This document shows positions 62,271 through 64,000 of a DNA stretch of 64,000 bases, piece by piece; within the stretch, counting starts at the first letter, position 1, and the number at the start of each line of letters is the position of its first letter. The notes below the pieces were generated by a model that was not told the DNA's origin, searched no databases, and saw nothing but the letters and a program-made list of their open reading frames with translations. Origin of the DNA: Pseudomonadota bacterium (GTDB taxonomy: Bacteria > Pseudomonadota > Alphaproteobacteria > Rhizobiales > Xanthobacteraceae); NCBI GenBank assembly GCA_023387735.1, contig JAEWHP010000049.1:124001-188000 (forward strand), read 5' to 3'. A program made the position numbers and the translations under genes.

Positions 62271-63065
62271 ATGAAGAAGGTACTGATCGCTCTGACCGCG
62301 CTGGCGGCATTCACCGGATCGGCTGCGGCAGCCGATCTGGGGGCCCGGCCCTATGCCAAGGCACCAGCGCCGGTGGCGATGGCCCCGAGCTGGACAGGCT
62401 TCTACATTTTCGGCGGCGGCGGCGGCGGTGTCTGGGATGCGAACGGCGGCGTGGACGTCACTGCGACGGGCGCCTGCATCGTTTGCACAAATACCCGCAC
62501 GGGCGGCGACGGATGGTTCGGCACGGTTGGTGCCGGTTATGACTGGCAGACCGGTCCGGCTTGGGTATTTGGTATCTTCGGCGACGGTACCTTCGGCAAC
62601 CTCAAGGGCAACATTGGCGATGCGAGCATCTTCGCTGTCGGCAGCGTCAAGATGGAAACGGCTTGGGCAGCCGGTGCGCGCCTCGGTTACCTCATCGCTC
62701 CGAACGTACTTTCCTACGTGAACGGCGGTTACACCGGGACCTACTGGTCAGGTAGCACCCTGCTTGGCTCGCTCACCGGTACCCCGGTTGGGCTGCACAC
62801 CGATAGCTTCAACACCCAGGGCTGGTTCGTCGGCGGCGGCGTTGAGAACAACCTGAACTTCTTCGGCGTCAACGCTCCGGGCTGGTTCATGAAGACGGAA
62901 TATCGCGCGTCCTATCTCGACCGAAAGAATCTTCAGGAACGGGTCGATGCCACCAACGCGGCGACTGGCGTCGATATTACCTTCAAGCCTTTCGTGCAGA
63001 CCATCAGCACGTCGCTGGTGTACCGCTTCAACTGGACCGGCGCTCCGATCGCCGCGAAGTACTGA
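62271..63065 (+). CDS. Omp25/31-type outer membrane beta-barrel protein
   Basis: A signal peptide (MKKVLIALTALAAFTGSAAA) is cleaved before ADLGARPYAKAP. A barrel of about eight strands follows, with WTGFYIFGG at the first strand and a conserved GAxxGYL-type strand in the middle (GARLGYLIAPN). Such proteins are abundant surface proteins in rhizobia. GGGAATTGGG is upstream of the ATG and a strong terminator follows. Confidence 0.87.
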   Translation: MKKVLIALTALAAFTGSAAAADLGARPYAKAPAPVAMAPSWTGFYIFGGGGGGVWDANGGVDVTATGACIVCTNTRTGGDGWFGTVGAGYDWQTGPAWVFGIFGDGTFGNLKGNIGDASIFAVGSVKMETAWAAGARLGYLIAPNVLSYVNGGYTGTYWSGSTLLGSLTGTPVGLHTDSFNTQGWFVGGGVENNLNFFGVNAPGWFMKTEYRASYLDRKNLQERVDATNAATGVDITFKPFVQTISTSLVYRFNWTGAPIAAKY

Positions 63066-63088
63066 TCCCTGCTAATCCAAGTAGATCA

Positions 63089-63118
63089 AAAGCCCCGGCA
63101 TCGTCCGGGGCTTTTTTT
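63089..63118 (+). terminator. Intrinsic terminator of the Omp gene
   Basis: AAGCCCCGG and CCGGGGCTT form a 9-bp stem with a 6-base loop followed by TTTTTTT. Confidence 0.88.
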
Positions 63119-63351
63119 CGTCTGGAGATAGCCGCGCCTCGCGGATTTCCGCCTGTTGTGCGAGTGTCGGCAATGCGCGTTGCGCCGCCCTTTTCAGCCG
63201 CCCGGATTAACCCTGTGACGACTTCCGGTCTTGCGAAGCCGACCCGCATTGTATTCGATCCGCAATTGCGGGCCGCCATTATCGTTTTTCGGAAAGGCAA
63301 CCCGTCAAGCCGCAAGGCATCCAAGAACCGGAGCGGCAACGGAGGGAATCC

Positions 63352-63537
63352 ATGGCCAGATCGCTTTCGATCATCGGCTTTTTGGCGCTCGCGATCGGCC
63401 TGCTTTGGATCGGCCAGGGCACCGGCGCGATCCGCTGGCCGCAAACGAGCTTCATGATCAACCAGCTGCAGTGGGCGGGATATGGCGCGTTGCTCGGCGC
63501 CATCGGACTTATCCTGATCTGGCAGGGCAATCGCTGA
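63352..63537 (+). CDS. Small two-helix membrane protein, 61 residues
   Basis: Two hydrophobic helices (SIIGFLALAIGLLWIGQG and GYGALLGAIGLILIWQG) flank a short loop. The symmetric GLLWIGQG/GLILIWQG ends suggest an ancestral hairpin duplication. GGAGGGAAT precedes the ATG. Function is unknown. Confidence 0.67.
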   Translation: MARSLSIIGFLALAIGLLWIGQGTGAIRWPQTSFMINQLQWAGYGALLGAIGLILIWQGNR

Positions 63538-63548
63538 CCCGACCCATT

Positions 63549-63632
63549 ATGGCCGGGCTTGTCCCGGCCATCCATGTCCTGGATCATGCGCGACAGGGAA
63601 AACGTGGGTGCCCGGGACTAGCCCACGGGTGT
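63549..63632. repeat. Intergenic palindromic repeat of a second type
   Basis: ATGGCCGGG and CCCGGCCAT form a perfect 9-bp dyad with a 5-base loop, followed by a second weaker dyad (GTGCCCGGGAC, CCCACGGGTG). This GGCCGGGCTTGTCCCGGCC unit is a typical Bradyrhizobium interspersed repeat. The IS4-family element begins just after it. Confidence 0.6.
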
Positions 63633-63726
63633 CCGGTTCGATTTTCATGGACAGGGTGCATGACGTGGATTCTTCTGTGTTTTGAGCGCTTCGCACACGT
63701 TCGAGACACGGAAGGAGGTTCGCGCC

Positions 63727-64000
63727 ATGCGGCATCAGAATAGCGTATTTCACAGTCTAACGAAGCACGTTCCCTGGTCCAGGTTCGAACATATCGTGGA
63801 GAAGTACGGAGCCGATCAGTTGGTACGCAAGTTGACGACGAAGCGTCAGTTCATCGCTCTGCTGTACGGACAACTCAGCGGCTCGATCAGCCTGCGGGAG
63901 ATCGTGACCGGGATGGCAAGCCACGAGACGCGACTTTATCACGCCGGGGCGGCGCCAGTGAAGCGCTCGACGATGTCGGATGCCAATTCGAAGCGTGCCT
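63727..64000 (+). mobile_element. IS4-family transposase with DUF4372-type N-terminus (cut by window edge)
   Basis: The frame MRHQNSVFHSLTKHVPWSRF, then RKLTTKRQFIALLYGQLSGS and SHETRLYHAGAAPVKRST, matches the DUF4372 N-terminal region of IS4-family transposases. 91 codons are visible and the catalytic core lies outside the window. GGAAGGAGG precedes the ATG. The left terminal inverted repeat should lie within about 63.63-63.72 kb but is not identifiable without the right end. Confidence 0.87.

Overview
The window looks like a chromosomal segment of a Bradyrhizobium-like alphaproteobacterium (Nitrobacteraceae). This is inferred from the high GC, the product set (Omp25/31-type outer membrane protein, class I PHA synthase, EF-P with EpmA/EpmB, DAHP synthase, ParE, class II FBPase), many very short conserved-looking proteins, and intergenic palindromic repeats of a rhizobial style. 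No taxonomic marker gene is present, so the genus is a judgement.

Region 1 (1-11.7 kb) is a phosphorus-scavenging block. It holds a phosphonate transporter ATPase (phnC, cut by the left edge), a divergent acetyltransferase-phnM-DUF1045 operon, a Tat-exported PhoD phosphatase, and a LysR regulator divergent from an Ugp/Mal-type ABC importer followed by two metallophosphoesterases. Four promoters carry recognisable Pho boxes, including one in front of the ABC importer, so that transporter very probably takes up an organic phosphorus compound. Two lesions are visible: a 1-base frameshift in the solute-binding gene and an ATG-to-ACG change at the expected start of the first phosphoesterase.

Region 2 (11.7-20.7 kb) holds tRNA-Pro, a DUF192 protein, a tandem cold-shock-domain protein, a sirtuin, and a cluster of very small proteins, many with good ribosome binding sites. 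These are mixed with an Flp pilin, a glyoxalase, a GST and a PilZ protein.

Region 3 (20.7-27.4 kb) is accessory. The 3' part of tRNA-Glu (20706-20780) is repeated at 24795-24841 as a 47-bp direct repeat with one mismatch, the footprint of an integrated element. Between the repeats lie two H-NS-like proteins in opposite orientation, small secreted proteins and an IS256-family remnant, but no integrase. A multiply frameshifted acyltransferase pseudogene follows.

Region 4 (27.4-63.5 kb) is mainly core genome: an M20 hydrolase, a PrsW-like protease, an HdeD-like protein, and a DAHP synthase preceded by a complete aromatic-amino-acid transcription attenuator. The EF-P module (epmB-epmA divergent from efp) comes next, then an M23 peptidase, a DsbD-like/thioredoxin pair, a lytic transglycosylase, recJ, glpX, hom, an AlaC-like aminotransferase, phaC, argC-paiB, an MBL-fold hydrolase, DedA, parE and a porin-like Omp. 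The same intergenic palindromic repeat appears three times here.

The right edge (63.7 kb on) enters the transposase of an IS4-family element with a DUF4372-type N-terminus.
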